Counted from the stretch's first letter, positions 31,332-40,242 are shown. The stretch: DNA of 64,000 nucleotides from Peribacillus sp. ACCC06369 (GCF_030348945.1 NZ_JAUCEN010000002.1:3596001-3660000); one strand, 5' to 3'. Translations and numbers: made by a program. Notes: a model not told the origin generated them from the letters alone.

Positions 31332-31892
31332 TTAATTGTCAAATATCTGTTTGGCCTGCTTTTCCAGCTCCAATACAGCTTCTTTTCCCAGACCTGTTCG
31401 TTCAAGCTGAGCTAGCAATGAGAACACAAAGTCCTTTTTTTCTTTTCCATTAACATCGATGGCCCCTTTTGCTTCAACCTTTTCGGTCTTGACACCAGCC
31501 TGTTTAAATAATTCCAGAGCATATGGATGATTTTTGTAATCCTCCGCATAATAAACAGCTTTGATTCCAGCTTGGATGAGTGATTTACAGCACTGCAGAC
31601 ATGGAAAATGCGTCACATATATTTCAGCCCTATCAGTAGGCACTCCAAATTTCGCACATTGTAAAAGTGCATTCATTTCAGCATGTATCGTTCTGACACA
31701 ATGATTATCAATTACATAACAGCCATCATCAATACAGTGGGTTCCGCCAGCAATTGACCCATTATATCCTCCAGCAATGATTCGGTTATCCCGGACGATC
31801 GTCGCTCCTACAGTGAGGCGTGTACATGTGCTTCTTAAAGCTAATAAATGGCTTTGCGCCATGAAATATTGATCCCAACTAATCCTGTTCAT
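31332..31892 (-). CDS. comEB: ComEB, dCMP deaminase family
   Basis: A 186-residue zinc-dependent deaminase. HAEMNALLQC and PCLQCCKSLIQ give the His/Glu/Cys-Cys zinc site. It sits in the comE operon but is not required for DNA uptake in B. subtilis; dCMP deamination is the family activity. AAGGGG precedes the ATG. Confidence 0.95.
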   Translation of the reverse strand: MNRISWDQYFMAQSHLLALRSTCTRLTVGATIVRDNRIIAGGYNGSIAGGTHCIDDGCYVIDNHCVRTIHAEMNALLQCAKFGVPTDRAEIYVTHFPCLQCCKSLIQAGIKAVYYAEDYKNHPYALELFKQAGVKTEKVEAKGAIDVNGKEKKDFVFSLLAQLERTGLGKEAVLELEKQAKQIFDN

Positions 31893-31971
31893 GTTGTATC
31901 CCCTTACTCACTAGAATGATTTTCTTCAATTTTACCCTCTTCCTGTTCATTTGTGTAGCATATTCAATCAT

Positions 31972-32607
31972 TCATTGCACCGAAATGGACTCCTGTAACT
32001 TTTCAAACGTTTTATCGCCGATTCCCGATACCTTCTTCAAGTCATCTACCTGCTTGAATTTCCCTACCGTTTCCCTATATTCCAGGATCGCAATCGCTTT
32101 GGATGGTCCAATTCCCGTCAGGGTTTCTAAATCTTCCTGGGTAGCTGTATTCAAGTTCACCCGTCCTTCTGATGTCCCTTTGGAAGCAGCATTACCAGAA
32201 GAAACGACTGATATGTCCTCCAAGTTCCCTTTGTCTTCTTCACCTATTTCCGGTACATAAATGACCATTTGATCTTCAACGATTTGGGCAAAATTCACTT
32301 TATCCTTATCGGCCTTGTCCGTAAAACTGCCTGCAGCCGAAATCAAATCGATCACCCGGTCACCTGCCTGTGCCGTAAATAACCCTGGGGCCTGTACAGC
32401 CCCTTTAACGTCCACTTTAATGATCACCTGTTCGGTTTCCGCTTCATTTTCACTTTGTTCGATTTCATCTCCTTTTGCCGTAACGGAAAATATATCTTCC
32501 GTATCAACCGGATCCGCCCCTGGTTGCAAAAAAAAGTAAATTCCTGCTGCCCCAGATGCCGCTGCAACGGTAATCAACGCCATTTTCTTTTTTAAAATTT
32601 TATCCAT
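31972..32607 (-). CDS. comEA: DNA receptor ComEA
   Basis: A 211-residue membrane-anchored DNA-binding protein. A membrane segment lies at about 9-27, an acidic linker follows, an SLBB-type domain covers about 65-125, and two helix-hairpin-helix motifs (LTGIGPSKA, VSGIGDKTFEKL) end the chain. It binds incoming double-stranded DNA at the cell surface. AAGGAGG precedes the ATG. It opens the comEA-EB-EC operon. Confidence 0.95.
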   Translation of the reverse strand: MDKILKKKMALITVAAASGAAGIYFFLQPGADPVDTEDIFSVTAKGDEIEQSENEAETEQVIIKVDVKGAVQAPGLFTAQAGDRVIDLISAAGSFTDKADKDKVNFAQIVEDQMVIYVPEIGEEDKGNLEDISVVSSGNAASKGTSEGRVNLNTATQEDLETLTGIGPSKAIAILEYRETVGKFKQVDDLKKVSGIGDKTFEKLQESISVQ

Positions 32608-32659
32608 TTCTTTGCCTCCTTGTTTGATTTCTCACGATACATTGTCATAGGACAGATTA

Positions 32660-32688
32660 AAAATACATAGTGTTTTTAGGAGTATCAA
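32660..32688 (-). promoter_or_regulatory. Candidate comEA promoter
   Basis: TTGATA, 17 bases and TATTTT on the minus strand, inside an AT-rich near-palindrome (CTAAAAACA and TGTATTTTTA). The palindrome has A- and T-tracts but not the A4-N5-T4 spacing of a ComK box, so competence control cannot be claimed. Confidence 0.35.
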
Positions 32689-32717
32689 TCGCTTTAAGTG
32701 AGAGGAGTTGATCGGCA

Positions 32718-33548
32718 TTGAAGAAAATCGGTGTAATCGGAACCGGCAATATGGGTACCATTTTAATCGAGGCGTGGCTGGAGGCAAAAATTTTGAATCC
32801 GGCTGATCTAATCATTACAAATCGAACGCTTTCCAAAGCATTGGTGCTGAAAGAAAAACACCCCGGAATCAAGGTGGCGGAAAGCGCAGCCGAAGTCGTC
32901 CAGCAAGCGGACTTTATTTTTCTCTGTGTAAAACCATTACAAATTGACAGCCTGTTACAGGGCATCAAACATCATATAAAAATGGAACAACTAGTTATCT
33001 CCATTACAAGCCCGCTTTCAGTGTCCCAGCTTGAATCGGCAGTGAAAGCCCCCTGCGCCCGTTTTATCCCCAGCATAACCAACCGGGTGGGCTCAGGGGT
33101 ATCGTTACTGAGTTTCGGCAATGGCTGCAGTGAGAAAAAAAAGTCGGAATTATACGAATTGGCCTCCGCCATATCGGCACCGGTCATCATTGAAAATGAT
33201 ATCACCCGGGTAGCTTCCGACATCGTCAGCTGCGGTCCTGCCTTCTTCAGCTATTTAGCACAAGCTTTCATTGACGCGGCATGCCAAACGACGAAGATTG
33301 ATAAAGAAACCGCTACGACTTTGACTGAGAACATGTTGATTGGCTTAGGGGAACTACTTGGTAAAGGAGTTTATACATTGCCGGCCTTGCAGGAAAAGGT
33401 TTGTGTAAAGGGTGGAATCACGGGTGAAGGGATCAAGGTTTTAGAAGCTGAAACAGGGGAAATGTTCCATCATCTCTTTCAAGCTACACATGAAAAGTTT
33501 GCAGAGGATCTTCAAGAAGTGGAAAAACAGTTCGGCCATCCATATTAA
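32718..33548 (+). CDS. comER: ComER, pyrroline-5-carboxylate reductase-like protein
   Basis: A 276-residue NAD(P)-binding protein of the P5C reductase family, starting KKIGVIGTGNMG. The dimerisation half contains KGGITGEGI in place of the usual PGGTT motif, consistent with ComER rather than ProC. It starts at TTG with AGGAG. It diverges from comEA. In B. subtilis ComER affects sporulation and biofilm signalling; catalytic activity is not shown. Confidence 0.9.
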   Translation: MKKIGVIGTGNMGTILIEAWLEAKILNPADLIITNRTLSKALVLKEKHPGIKVAESAAEVVQQADFIFLCVKPLQIDSLLQGIKHHIKMEQLVISITSPLSVSQLESAVKAPCARFIPSITNRVGSGVSLLSFGNGCSEKKKSELYELASAISAPVIIENDITRVASDIVSCGPAFFSYLAQAFIDAACQTTKIDKETATTLTENMLIGLGELLGKGVYTLPALQEKVCVKGGITGEGIKVLEAETGEMFHHLFQATHEKFAEDLQEVEKQFGHPY

Positions 33549-33589
33549 TATTCGTAATCAATATCTCATTTCCTTCTAAAAATAAAAAA

Positions 33590-33645
33590 AAGAGGTCAGA
33601 CCTCCACTCGTACAGTGATGTACGAACGGCGATTACTGACCTCTT
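33590..33645 (-). terminator. Large terminator between comER and yqeM
   Basis: AAGAGGTCAG and CTGACCTCTT arms (33590-33599, 33636-33645) enclose an inner TCGTAC/GTACGA hairpin; nine-base U-rich tail on the minus strand. It ends the yqeG-yqeM operon. Confidence 0.8.
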
Positions 33646-33648
33646 GAT

Positions 33649-34392
33649 TCATTTACTAGCTACAAACAAGATTCTTTCGGTTTCCGTTACAAGCGGTTCT
33701 TCTTCAAGATCCGCCAGAATTTCAGAAACCGTAAAACCTGCTTGCTGCAACCACTGTTTATATTGTTCAACCGGATAGGTCCGTTGATAATGCAACTCAT
33801 CAAAACGGTCATACAGACCACTTTCATCGTCCCTCACGAAAAAACTTAAATCATGTTCCACACTGTAAGGTTCTTCACCTGGGAAACAGTCCCATATATA
33901 GGATACTTCTTCACCATTGACAGCAAACGTATGATCACGAAAGATTTCTTCCATTTTATAAATGGAATGGATATCAAACAAGAATAATCCGCCATTCTTC
34001 AAATGCTCATGAACCCTGCTGAACGTTTTCACTATATCCGCCTCGTCGCGAAGGTAGTTCAGCGAATCACAAAAAATCGTGACACAATCAAATTGACCAA
34101 GTCCCTCAAGTTCTGCCATATTCTGTTGGAAAAGTGGAATCGATAATCCAAGCTTCACCGCTTTTTCATTGGCAACGAGAAGCATTTCATCGGATAAATC
34201 CACGCCGGTGACTTCGAATCCGTGTTGCGCCAATCCAACGGTCATTTCCCCGGTTCCACACGCTAAATCCAGGACTTTCCTTCCACCAATTCCGTACTGT
34301 TCCAGCTTCGCCGTAAGGATCATCAGCCATTTTTCATAGGGAGCGTCCTTCATCAATTCATCGTATACATAGGCAAAGCGTTCGTAAGTCAT
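33649..34392 (-). CDS. yqeM: Class I SAM-dependent methyltransferase YqeM
   Basis: A 247-residue methyltransferase with motif I VLDLACGTGEMTVGLA and the following acidic VDLSDEM. Substrate unknown. Its start overlaps the rsfS stop as ATGA. Position at the end of the yqeG operon matches B. subtilis. Confidence 0.9.
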   Translation of the reverse strand: MTYERFAYVYDELMKDAPYEKWLMILTAKLEQYGIGGRKVLDLACGTGEMTVGLAQHGFEVTGVDLSDEMLLVANEKAVKLGLSIPLFQQNMAELEGLGQFDCVTIFCDSLNYLRDEADIVKTFSRVHEHLKNGGLFLFDIHSIYKMEEIFRDHTFAVNGEEVSYIWDCFPGEEPYSVEHDLSFFVRDDESGLYDRFDELHYQRTYPVEQYKQWLQQAGFTVSEILADLEEEPLVTETERILFVASK

Positions 34393-34745
34393 GGAGTCAG
34401 TTCACTCTCTAGATCTTCAAAAGGTGCATCTCCCCATAAACGTTCGAGGTTATAATAGTTTCTTTCATCCTTATGGAAGATGTGGGCCACTACATCGCCA
34501 AGATCCACAAGCACCCATTTCGCTTCGTCAAAACCTTCAAGACGTTTTACATTGATTCCTGATTCATCAGCTTTGCTCTTCATTTCACGAGCTATTGCTT
34601 GTACTTGTTTTTCAGAATTACCGTGGCAGATCAAAAAGTAATCCGCTACAAGGGAAATACCTTGCATGTTCAATGCTACGATATCCTCCGCTCGTTTATC
34701 ATCCGCCGCTTTTGCTGCAATTACAAGAAGTTCACGTTCAGTCAT
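34389..34745 (-). CDS. rsfS: Ribosome silencing factor RsfS
   Basis: A 118-residue protein of the Iojap/RsfS family that binds L14 and blocks subunit joining. Typical features are the NVKRLEGFDEAKWVLVDLGD core and VVAHIFHKDERNYYNLERLW near the C-terminus. Its start overlaps the yqeK stop as TAATG. Confidence 0.95.
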   Translation of the reverse strand: MTERELLVIAAKAADDKRAEDIVALNMQGISLVADYFLICHGNSEKQVQAIAREMKSKADESGINVKRLEGFDEAKWVLVDLGDVVAHIFHKDERNYYNLERLWGDAPFEDLESELTP

Positions 34746-35317
34746 TACATCTTCTCCTTCAAATTCATGATCAAATCATTATATGTCTTAAATGTGTCAG
34801 GGTAAATTGCCTGATTTCTTTTCATTAAAAAAACAACTGTATTCCTTAAAGCCTGGATGACAGCATGATCCAAATTTTGCTTTGCTGTCTGCCTGACTTC
34901 GTCGACTCCGGGAAAGGAACGTCCCGGCTCAATATAGTCAGCAAGGTATACGACCTTATCCAAAAGGCTCATGCCAACCCTGCCAGACGTGTGATGGGCA
35001 ATCGCATCCAATATTTCAGCGTCAGTGATACCGGCTTCCTTTTTTACAAGATAAGCCCCGACAGGAGCATGCCACAGCTCCATATTGTATTCAAGTAACT
35101 CCGGGTCCATTTTTTCAGCGATTATAATTTGCTCCATTTCCTCTTTTGGACGAAATTTTGCATAATCATGGAAAATGGCTGCCAGTTCCGCTTTTTTGAC
35201 GTCGGCACCATACAGTTCAGCAAGTTCAATCGCTGACTCGACCACACCCAAGGTATGAATGTACCTGCGCTCGGTGATTTGTTCTTTGACCAGCGCCAAA
35301 GCTTTCTCACGATTCAT
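34745..35317 (-). CDS. yqeK: Ap4A hydrolase-type HD protein YqeK
   Basis: A 190-residue HD-domain phosphohydrolase; the metal site is seen in AAIFHDYAKFRP with a preceding H in RYIHTLGVV and later HHTSGR. Members cleave diadenosine tetraphosphate symmetrically. I take the second in-frame ATG (35317), which has AAAGGG at a workable distance. The start lies within the last codons of nadD. Confidence 0.92.
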   Translation of the reverse strand: MNREKALALVKEQITERRYIHTLGVVESAIELAELYGADVKKAELAAIFHDYAKFRPKEEMEQIIIAEKMDPELLEYNMELWHAPVGAYLVKKEAGITDAEILDAIAHHTSGRVGMSLLDKVVYLADYIEPGRSFPGVDEVRQTAKQNLDHAVIQALRNTVVFLMKRNQAIYPDTFKTYNDLIMNLKEKM

Positions 35318-35876
35318 ATAAACCATTCCCTTTAATATACTTCACCACTGGATCTGCTATTAAATATTTCACGGTTTTCCCCGTTCTTAACTTCCTTCGT
35401 ATCATGGAAGAAGAAATGAACATCTGAGGGACTTTCACCATCGTGATTGGGTATACGGTCTTTTCATTATAGCCAGGGCGCTTCACCCCGACGAAATTGA
35501 CCATGTTCACCAGCTCGTCAATACGGTGCCAATTCGGTAAATACTCAATCATATCTGCGCCAATTATGAAATAGAACTCATTGCTTGGCTCAAGTTCTTT
35601 CAGCAATTTTATCGTATCATACGTATAAGATGTGCCTTTTCTTTCTATTTCAATACCCTCAATATAAAAAGATGGGTTTCCGGCTATCGCGTTTTCCAAC
35701 ATAGCCAGCCTGTCCATATCGGTTACTTCCTCCGATTTTTCCTTATGGGGAGGAACGTGATTTGGCATGAATCTGATTTCATCTAGCTCAAGGGCATCCA
35801 GCACTTCATTCGCTATAATTAAATGCCCGATATGTGGAGGGTTGAATGTACCGCCAAGAATTCCAATTTTTTTCAT
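35307..35876 (-). CDS. nadD: Nicotinate-nucleotide adenylyltransferase
   Basis: A 189-residue nucleotidyltransferase of NAD synthesis (deamido-NAD from nicotinate mononucleotide and ATP). GGTFNPPHIGHL holds the (H/T)xGH motif, and ISSSMIRRKL the C-terminal ISSTxIR motif. AAGGAA precedes the ATG. It sits between yqeI and yqeK. Confidence 0.96.
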   Translation of the reverse strand: MKKIGILGGTFNPPHIGHLIIANEVLDALELDEIRFMPNHVPPHKEKSEEVTDMDRLAMLENAIAGNPSFYIEGIEIERKGTSYTYDTIKLLKELEPSNEFYFIIGADMIEYLPNWHRIDELVNMVNFVGVKRPGYNEKTVYPITMVKVPQMFISSSMIRRKLRTGKTVKYLIADPVVKYIKGNGLYES

Positions 35877-35887
35877 AGATAGGTTCC

Positions 35888-36178
35888 TTAAGGTAATTTA
35901 AGTTGTTTGTTTTCTTTTGATTCTTTATACAGCACAATTGTGTTGCCGATAATCTGAACCAATTCCGCCCGTGCACCTTTTGATAAAGAACGTCCCACAT
36001 CATTGCGGTCCTCTTCACAGTTTTGCAGGATGCTGACCTTGATTAATTCACGTACTTCAAGCGCCTCACCAATTTGCTTGATGAGATTATCATTGACCCC
36101 GCCTTTACCAACTTGAAAAATTGGATTGAGGTGATGGGCCTTTGATCGTAAAAATCTTTTCTGTTTTCCTGTTAACAT
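35888..36178 (-). CDS. yqeI: CRM-domain RNA-binding protein YqeI (YhbY)
   Basis: A 96-residue protein made of a single CRM domain: LTGKQKRFLRSKAHHL, GKGGVND (GxxG-like) and VVLYKESKE. It is thought to bind pre-50S or 30S rRNA in assembly. GGAGGTAACACATG is its start; it overlaps the aroE end by 7 bases. Confidence 0.93.
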   Translation of the reverse strand: MLTGKQKRFLRSKAHHLNPIFQVGKGGVNDNLIKQIGEALEVRELIKVSILQNCEEDRNDVGRSLSKGARAELVQIIGNTIVLYKESKENKQLKLP

Positions 36179-37014
36179 GTGTTACCTCCTAGTTTGTTCA
36201 AGACAATATCTGTCATTCTTGCTGTATCCGGCATAATGCCCGTCCATATCTCGAAAGCGAGCGCAGCCTGGTTGATGAACATCCCCAAACCATTTTGCGT
36301 TTCCGCCCCTTTTTCCCCCGCTTCACGCAGCAGCTTGGTATGCAGAGGGTTATAGATAATATCACTGACAATTGCACCGGTTTTAAGCTGGTCGACCTTC
36401 AACGGTGAATGATCCAATTCCGGGCTCATTCCTGAAGAAGTCGTTTGGATGATTAAATCATATTGTGATAAGCTTTCTTCCGCTTCGATAATCGAGAGTG
36501 CCTTCGATACTTTATCATATGGGCAATCAGAAACAAGCTGGGCCGCTCTTTCCTTTGTCCGGTTTGCAATATCAACTTGCTTTACCCCTTCTTTTACAAG
36601 GGTAAAATAAATCGCACGCGCAGCACCGCCCGCTCCGATCACTAACGTTTTTTTAGCCTTAATGTCACCTGATATTTCATCGCATAAAGATTTGAAAAAT
36701 CCTTTTCCGTCTGTATTATACCCTATAAACCGACCATTTTTGTTAACAACCGTATTTACAGCCCCGATTGCAAGGGCCAGTTCATCCACTTCATCAAGGA
36801 ATGGGATGATTGAAGTCTTATGAGGGATCGTGATGTTAAACCCTTCTATACCAAGGGCTTTCATGCCTTTTACAGCATCGTTCAAACCTTCATTCGTCAC
36901 ATGAAAATGATGATAAACCGCTTCTATATTTTCTTTTTCAAATGCATCATTATGAATGTCCGGTGACATCGAATGTGCAATTGGATCTCCCATTACCCCA
37001 TATATCTTTTTCAT
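36172..37014 (-). CDS. aroE: Shikimate dehydrogenase
   Basis: A 280-residue NADP-dependent enzyme reducing 3-dehydroshikimate to shikimate in aromatic amino acid synthesis. GDPIAHSMSP and NITIPHK line the shikimate site (catalytic lysine in IPHK), and VIGAGGAARAIYF is the nucleotide-binding loop. It lies between yqeH and yqeI. Confidence 0.96.
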   Translation of the reverse strand: MKKIYGVMGDPIAHSMSPDIHNDAFEKENIEAVYHHFHVTNEGLNDAVKGMKALGIEGFNITIPHKTSIIPFLDEVDELALAIGAVNTVVNKNGRFIGYNTDGKGFFKSLCDEISGDIKAKKTLVIGAGGAARAIYFTLVKEGVKQVDIANRTKERAAQLVSDCPYDKVSKALSIIEAEESLSQYDLIIQTTSSGMSPELDHSPLKVDQLKTGAIVSDIIYNPLHTKLLREAGEKGAETQNGLGMFINQAALAFEIWTGIMPDTARMTDIVLNKLGGNTC

Positions 37015-37034
37015 AGACTAGACGACCCCTATAT

Positions 37035-38144
37035 TTAGATTAATGATTTACGAACGATCACATTTACGCCCTTTGGTACATGGGCAACGATTTTCGCTCC
37101 TGGCTCATTGACCGTAACCCAGCCAAGACCTGAAAACACAATATCCATTTTACCATCTTTCAAGGAGAATTCATGTGGAATCAGCTTCGGGAACTCCTCG
37201 ATTTGTTCAGGCCGTGGGGGCGTCAATAATTCCCCGGCATGGTTTTTATACAATTCATCTGCATTTTCCAATTTCGTACGGTGGATATTCAATTCATTCG
37301 AAAGGTAGCAAGTCAGCGAACGCCTTCCGCCTGAGATATAGTCCAGCCGGGCCAGCCCTCCGAAAAATAGCGTCTGCGCTTCATTCAGTTGGTACACTCT
37401 CGGCTTGATTTCCTTCTTCGGCATAATCACCTTGAAGTCCCGTTTGTCCACATAATGAGCCATTTGATGATGATTGATGATTCCTGGTGTATCGATCAAT
37501 GCTTGTCCATCATCCAAAGGTATTTCGATCATATCCAATGTTGTGCCTGGGAAATGGGATGTCGTGATGATATCCCCTTCACCACTCACTTCTTTTATAA
37601 GACGGTTGATGAAAGTCGATTTACCTACATTCGTACAGCCCACCACATAGACATCCTTATCTTTGCGATACCGCTCAATCGCATCAGCCGCTTCAAGTAT
37701 GTGCTTTCCCTTTTCCGCACTGACAAGCAGGACATCAACCGGGTTAAGCCCCAATTCCTTGGACGATTGCTTCATCCAATTAATCAACTTGTTCGGTTTT
37801 ACTGATTTAGGCAATAAGTCGACCTTATTACCGATCAGAAGAACATCGTTTCTTCCTACAAATCGATGCAGGCCAGGCAGCCAACTTCCATTGAAATCAA
37901 AAATATCGACGATTTTGACGATTAAAGAATCAGTTTCGCCTACTTTATTCAAGATTTTCAAGAAGTCATCGTCTGTTAAGGATACATCCTGAACTTCGTT
38001 ATAATGTTTCAATTTAAAGCAGCGCTGACAAACGATGCTCTCTTTTTCCAGAGCCGATGTAGGGGCAAAGCCCAACTCCTTCGGATCTTCAGTCTGGACT
38101 TTCACACCGCAGCCGATGCACACTAATTCTTGATGATTGTTCAA
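37035..38144 (-). CDS. yqeH: Ribosome-assembly GTPase YqeH
   Basis: A 369-residue circularly permuted GTPase needed for 30S assembly. An N-terminal zinc finger (CIGCG, CQRCF) is followed by motifs in the order G4 NKVDLLPK, G5 SAEKG, G1 GCTNVGKS, G3 DTPG. I place the start at TTG (38144), not the ATG at 38159: the codons between them form the GGGAGG ribosome-binding site 6 bases upstream, and TTG overlaps the yqeG stop as TTGA. Confidence 0.94.
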   Translation of the reverse strand: MNNHQELVCIGCGVKVQTEDPKELGFAPTSALEKESIVCQRCFKLKHYNEVQDVSLTDDDFLKILNKVGETDSLIVKIVDIFDFNGSWLPGLHRFVGRNDVLLIGNKVDLLPKSVKPNKLINWMKQSSKELGLNPVDVLLVSAEKGKHILEAADAIERYRKDKDVYVVGCTNVGKSTFINRLIKEVSGEGDIITTSHFPGTTLDMIEIPLDDGQALIDTPGIINHHQMAHYVDKRDFKVIMPKKEIKPRVYQLNEAQTLFFGGLARLDYISGGRRSLTCYLSNELNIHRTKLENADELYKNHAGELLTPPRPEQIEEFPKLIPHEFSLKDGKMDIVFSGLGWVTVNEPGAKIVAHVPKGVNVIVRKSLI

Positions 38145-38662
38145 TTGTGATCCTCCCATTCTATCATTCCTCTTCGTTTAAAAAACGCCATGATCTTTCT
38201 TTCAAAATAACGATTGATTTTCGTTCTGAATTCGTCGGTTTGTGCGACAGGGACCACTAAGATCGTATGGAACCCGCCTCTGTTTCCTCCCAATACATCC
38301 GTCAATAACTGATCGCCGATTACAACCGTTTCTTCCAATTTCAATCCCATTGACTTACGTGCTTTATGAAAAGCCCTTGACATCGGTTTCCTTGCCTGAA
38401 AGATAAACGGAATGTGAAGCGGATCGGAAAAAGACCGAACCCGATTTTCATTATTATTGGATACAATCGTCACTAAAATCCCATGATCCCTCATATTGTC
38501 GAACCATTTGATTAAATCGGGGGTGGCAGTTGGCCTATCCCACTCAACGAGAGTATTATCCAAATCGGTAATGACTCCCTTAATCCCTCTTTTTTTCAAT
38601 TCTTGAGGATCTATATTAAAAATGCTTTTAACATGTTCACTCGGCAAAAATAATTTAAGCAT
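38141..38662 (-). CDS. yqeG: YqeG family HAD phosphatase
   Basis: A 173-residue haloacid-dehalogenase-type phosphatase. The nucleophile motif is VITDLDNTLVEWD, later motifs are VTIVSNN and VIGDQLLTDVLGGN. The family is annotated as phosphatidylglycerophosphate phosphatase-like; the substrate here is not proven. GAGGTGT precedes the ATG. It heads the eight-gene operon. Confidence 0.93.
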   Translation of the reverse strand: MLKLFLPSEHVKSIFNIDPQELKKRGIKGVITDLDNTLVEWDRPTATPDLIKWFDNMRDHGILVTIVSNNNENRVRSFSDPLHIPFIFQARKPMSRAFHKARKSMGLKLEETVVIGDQLLTDVLGGNRGGFHTILVVPVAQTDEFRTKINRYFERKIMAFFKRRGMIEWEDHN

Positions 38663-38701
38663 ATTGACACCTCTGTATTTTCATTAAAATTTACCGTCTC
38701 C

Positions 38702-38730
38702 ATCATATCGAATTTTCGGCTTACTTTCAA
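38702..38730 (-). promoter_or_regulatory. Sigma-A promoter of the yqeG operon
   Basis: TTGAAA, 17 bases and TATGAT on the minus strand, 40 bp before the yqeG start. Confidence 0.7.
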
Positions 38731-38893
38731 AAAAAATTAGGAAAGAAAGGCTGACGGTAAAAAAACATCATAATGTATGTTTTCTGATATGGAAAGGCAT
38801 TTTTTATTAAGAAATGGGAAATTAGCAGGTAGACCAGAACCAAAGAACTAATTATTCCTAAAAGATTTCGACAAAAATTTCATTTGTTCAACC

Positions 38894-39012
38894 TGTGGAT
38901 AACTTTACTAACATTTTCCATACTGATGTGCGCCATTTCGTCCACCTTGTAAACAACTTAACCACAGGTTATCCACTTTTAACTGTGGATAACAGAACGA
39001 TTGTTCTCCACG
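38894..39012. promoter_or_regulatory. DnaA-box cluster upstream of sda
   Basis: Two perfect boxes on the minus strand (38894-38902 and 38984-38992, TTATCCACA), plus-strand variants TTAACCACA (38958-38966) and TTATCCACT (38969-38977), and a weaker TTCTCCACG (39004-39012) that overlaps the sda -35 region. DnaA binding here is known to link sda expression to replication initiation in B. subtilis. Confidence 0.85.
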
Positions 39013-39029
39013 TTTATTTCTGATACAGT
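39001..39029 (+). promoter_or_regulatory. sda promoter
   Basis: TTGTTC, 17 bases and TACAGT with an extended TGA before the -10. It lies directly downstream of, and partly under, the DnaA boxes. Confidence 0.55.
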
Positions 39030-39127
39030 AGGGGTACATCAAGGATGACTTATCAATATATGCAAGTGAAAACCAAATTATTCCCCGCAATACCTACTGG
39101 AGGTGAGCAGCCGTAAATGGCGTTCTG

Positions 39128-39268
39128 ATGCAAAAACTATCTGATGACCTGTTGCTGGAATCCTATTTTAAAGCGCAGAATTTAAAGTTAAGTACCGATT
39201 TCATCCGCCTCATAGAAACGGAAATTCATCGAAGATCCTTAACACATAAAATCCGATCAATTTTTTAA
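39128..39268 (+). CDS. sda: Sporulation checkpoint inhibitor Sda
   Basis: A 46-residue helical-hairpin protein, [18 protein letters not shown] then [14 protein letters not shown], matching B. subtilis Sda in length and sequence. Sda binds the sporulation kinase KinA and blocks phosphorelay when replication is disturbed. The start is unusual: GGAGGTGA stands 24 bases upstream, and a four-codon ORF (ATG at 39117, TGA 39126-39128) ends inside the sda ATG as TGATG. Translation is therefore probably coupled to this tiny ORF. Confidence 0.93.
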   Translation: MQKLSDDLLLESYFKAQNLKLSTDFIRLIETEIHRRSLTHKIRSIF

Positions 39269-39280
39269 TATGAAATACAT

Positions 39281-39303
39281 AGGCTGACATTAAATGTCAG
39301 CCT
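39281..39303 (+). terminator. Terminator after sda
   Basis: AGGCTGACAT and ATGTCAGCCT perfect arms with a 3-base loop and a U-rich tail (TCTTATTTT) on the plus strand. Confidence 0.75.
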
Positions 39304-39321
39304 TCTTATTTTCATTTGGAG

Positions 39322-40107
39322 TTAGACGGCTTTCATGAATCCGATTGTTTCACCGACACGGACATCTGCCGGAATGGATAAGTTTCCTTCAAGTTCAAAA
39401 CTGCCTTTTTCAAAAAGAAGTACCACTGTCGACCCAAAGCTGAAATATGAAAATTCCTGTCCTTTTTCCAATTCATCCGATTCATCAGTAATGACGATTG
39501 AATTTATAAACATGGCCCCGACTTTCACCATTGCCAGGCTTCCAGCTTCATTTTGAAGTTCAGTTATTGTACGGTAATTTTTTGACAATGGCTCTTTTCC
39601 ATATTTCATCCCCCATTTATTAACGGGGTACGATTTCCTTCCAAGCGTCCATCGTTTGACTACGGAACCCTTGATTGGTGCATGGATCCTATGGTAATGA
39701 CTTGGGCTTAAGTATAACACGAGATATTTGCCGCCTAGGTACTTTTCCAAATAAAGCTCATCCCCAAGCATCTCCTCCATTGAATATACCTTTCCCTTAA
39801 CGATGATCTTTTTATCAGCGTATATCTCCCCTGAATCCTCGAGTATACCGTCCACGGGACAAGCCACTGCAGAAGGAACGGCAGTGATGGGCCTGGCGTC
39901 CGCCTTTAACCGCCTTGTAAATAGATCATGCAGGTTCGTATACCCTTTTAAATCCTTACCAAATTCTTGTTGATTAAGGTTGAAAGTTTTTACATATAGT
40001 AAAATTAAGGGCCTGCTCCAACGTGATTGGCTAAAATGCTTTAATAAACCTGATGAATACCGACCATTCGTCAGTTCAATAAGAATGCGATACAAAGACT
40101 GATACAA
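39322..40107 (-). CDS. psd: Phosphatidylserine decarboxylase proenzyme
   Basis: A 261-residue proenzyme making phosphatidylethanolamine. The self-cleavage site that forms the pyruvoyl group is FGST near the C-terminus, where the serine becomes pyruvoyl; conserved HYHRIHAP is the family's His motif. I choose the TTG at 40107 (MYQSLYRIL) with GGAGTGG 6 bases upstream, since no ribosome-binding site precedes the in-frame TTG at 40122. It is divergent from pssA, whose product is its substrate source. Confidence 0.93.
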   Translation of the reverse strand: MYQSLYRILIELTNGRYSSGLLKHFSQSRWSRPLILLYVKTFNLNQQEFGKDLKGYTNLHDLFTRRLKADARPITAVPSAVACPVDGILEDSGEIYADKKIIVKGKVYSMEEMLGDELYLEKYLGGKYLVLYLSPSHYHRIHAPIKGSVVKRWTLGRKSYPVNKWGMKYGKEPLSKNYRTITELQNEAGSLAMVKVGAMFINSIVITDESDELEKGQEFSYFSFGSTVVLLFEKGSFELEGNLSIPADVRVGETIGFMKAV

Positions 40108-40155
40108 ATAAAACCACTCCAAATTGTAAAATTATTCAAAAATGACTTGCATAAA

Positions 40156-40184
40156 TTGTGTTAAATAAAATATTATTATATAAT
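40156..40184 (+). promoter_or_regulatory. Sigma-A promoter of pssA
   Basis: TTGTGT, 17 bases and a perfect TATAAT, 58 bp before the pssA start, in a very AT-rich spacer. Confidence 0.65.
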
Positions 40185-40242
40185 AAATACTTATGTTTAC
40201 TATATTTTGTTTTATTTTGTTTCATTTGAAAGGAGTGAAAAG

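Noticed and set aside
32660..32682. ComK box upstream of comEA
   Set aside because: A- and T-tracts are present but with 9-10 bases between them, not the A4-N5-T4 pattern in pairs.
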